A DNA stretch of 6,703 bases from Jatrophihabitans sp. (GTDB lineage Bacteria > Actinomycetota > Actinomycetes > Mycobacteriales > Jatrophihabitantaceae): NCBI GenBank assembly GCA_004299665.1, contig SCQZ01000507.1, forward strand, positions 1 through 6,703, in the 5' to 3' direction. The notes beneath the pieces are model-generated. The model saw nothing but the letters and a program-made list of their open reading frames with translations, was not told the origin of the DNA and ran no database searches. Shown here piece after piece: positions 6,167 through 6,703 of the stretch. Position numbers and translations under genes: made by a program. Every line of letters starts with the position of its first letter. Position 1 is the stretch's first letter.

Positions 6167-6703
6167 GTGGCTGACCTGCCACCGACGATGGACGCGGCCT
6201 ACGTCGAGCGGCTGGGGCCGGTCGAGAACATCCGCTACGGCCGGCTGCCGGTCCCGCGGATCGGCCCGACCGATGTGCTGGTCGCGGTCGCGGCGGTCAC
6301 GGTCAATCCGGTCGACACGTTCGTCCGGTCGGGCCGTTTCGCCACGGCGACGCCGTTCCCGTTCGTGATCGGCCGGGACCTGGTCGGCACGGTCGCCGAC
6401 GTCGGCGACGGCGCGGTGGGGTTCGCCGTGGGTGAGCGGGTGTGGGAGAACAGCCTCGGGCACGGCGGGCGGCAGGGTTCGTTCGCGCAGTACGCCGTCG
6501 TTCCCGCCGAGCGGCTCTACCACCTGCCCGATCGCGCCGACCCGGTCCAGGCGGTGGCGCTCGCCCACATGGCGGCCACCGCATACCTCGGGCTGTTCCG
6601 CCGGGCGCGCCTGCGGCCCGACGAGACGATCTACATCGGCGGCGGCGCCGGCAACGTCGGTGGCGCCGCGCGCCGGCGTGCACGGCCAGCCGGACCGCGG
6701 CGC
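6167..6703 (+). CDS. Zinc-free MDR family oxidoreductase, NADPH:quinone reductase-like, 3' end missing
   Basis: The visible 179 residues form the catalytic domain and the beginning of the Rossmann fold of a medium-chain dehydrogenase/reductase related to zeta-crystallin and quinone oxidoreductase. Motifs: NPVD (47-50), PFVIGRDLVG (65-74), VGERVW (88-93), GSFAQYAVV (104-112), ATAYLGLF (137-144) and the nucleotide-binding loop GGGAGNVGG (158-166). No catalytic or structural zinc cysteines are seen. Such enzymes reduce quinones or activated double bonds with NADPH; the substrate here is unknown. Full-length relatives have about 320-330 residues, so about half is missing. I chose GTG 6167 because GAGG at 6157-6160 lies 6 bases upstream; an in-frame ATG at 6188 lacks a comparable site and would drop seven residues. 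After GGAA (residue 168) the sequence turns Arg/Pro-rich, unlike the hydrophobic helix expected there, so a frameshift or poor end-of-contig sequence is possible. It is divergent from the carboxylase gene. Confidence 0.85.
   Translation, partial: MADLPPTMDAAYVERLGPVENIRYGRLPVPRIGPTDVLVAVAAVTVNPVDTFVRSGRFATATPFPFVIGRDLVGTVADVGDGAVGFAVGERVWENSLGHGGRQGSFAQYAVVPAERLYHLPDRADPVQAVALAHMAATAYLGLFRRARLRPDETIYIGGGAGNVGGAARRRARPAGPRR

Noticed and set aside
6188..6190. ATG as the start of the MDR gene
   Set aside because: GTG 6167 is in frame and has GAGG at a 6-base spacing; ATG 6188 has no such site. The choice is not certain because the family N-terminus is variable.
6126..6368. A plus-strand 80-codon frame starting in the palindrome
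   Set aside because: It overlaps the MDR gene in another frame, becomes Arg/Ser-rich, and has no domain; the MDR frame has clear motifs and an SD site.

Overview
The window is about 6.7 kb of very GC-rich DNA (roughly 70% by eye). Codons end mostly in G or C, genes are tightly packed, and protein relatives look actinobacterial. This suggests a high-GC actinomycete, most likely of the mycolic-acid group (Rhodococcus, Gordonia, Nocardia, Mycobacterium and relatives). The placement is inferred from composition and family resemblance; no marker gene is present.

Layout. (1) Bases 1-401, plus strand: the 3' end of a carboxymuconolactone decarboxylase/AhpD-like gene with an intact CxxCxxxH redox motif. 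(2) Bases 402-427: a 26-base convergent gap with no convincing terminator. (3) Bases 428-5941, minus strand: one uninterrupted 1837-codon gene that fills 82% of the window. It encodes a single-chain biotin-dependent acyl-CoA carboxylase with biotin carboxylase, linker barrel, biotin carrier, a large central region and a carboxyltransferase. (4) Bases 5942-6166: a 225-base divergent intergenic region with 12-bp tandem repeats, a 12-bp perfect palindrome and overlapping stem-loops. (5) Bases 6167-6703, plus strand: the 5' part of a zinc-free quinone-oxidoreductase-type MDR gene, cut by the window end.

The carboxylase is the centre of interest. Actinobacteria normally make malonyl-CoA and related extender units with separate alpha (BC-BCCP) and beta (CT) subunits. 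This protein instead has the domain order and many sequence signatures of the eukaryotic cytosolic acetyl-CoA carboxylase, including the central region between BCCP and CT. All BC catalytic residues and the biotinyl lysine are present, so it should be active. The central region and CT are shorter than in yeast or human, and there is no N-terminal regulatory extension.

The three genes are not an operon: the carboxylase converges on one neighbour and diverges from the other. The divergent spacer may carry shared control for the carboxylase and the oxidoreductase. No mobile element, CRISPR array, tRNA or rRNA was seen.
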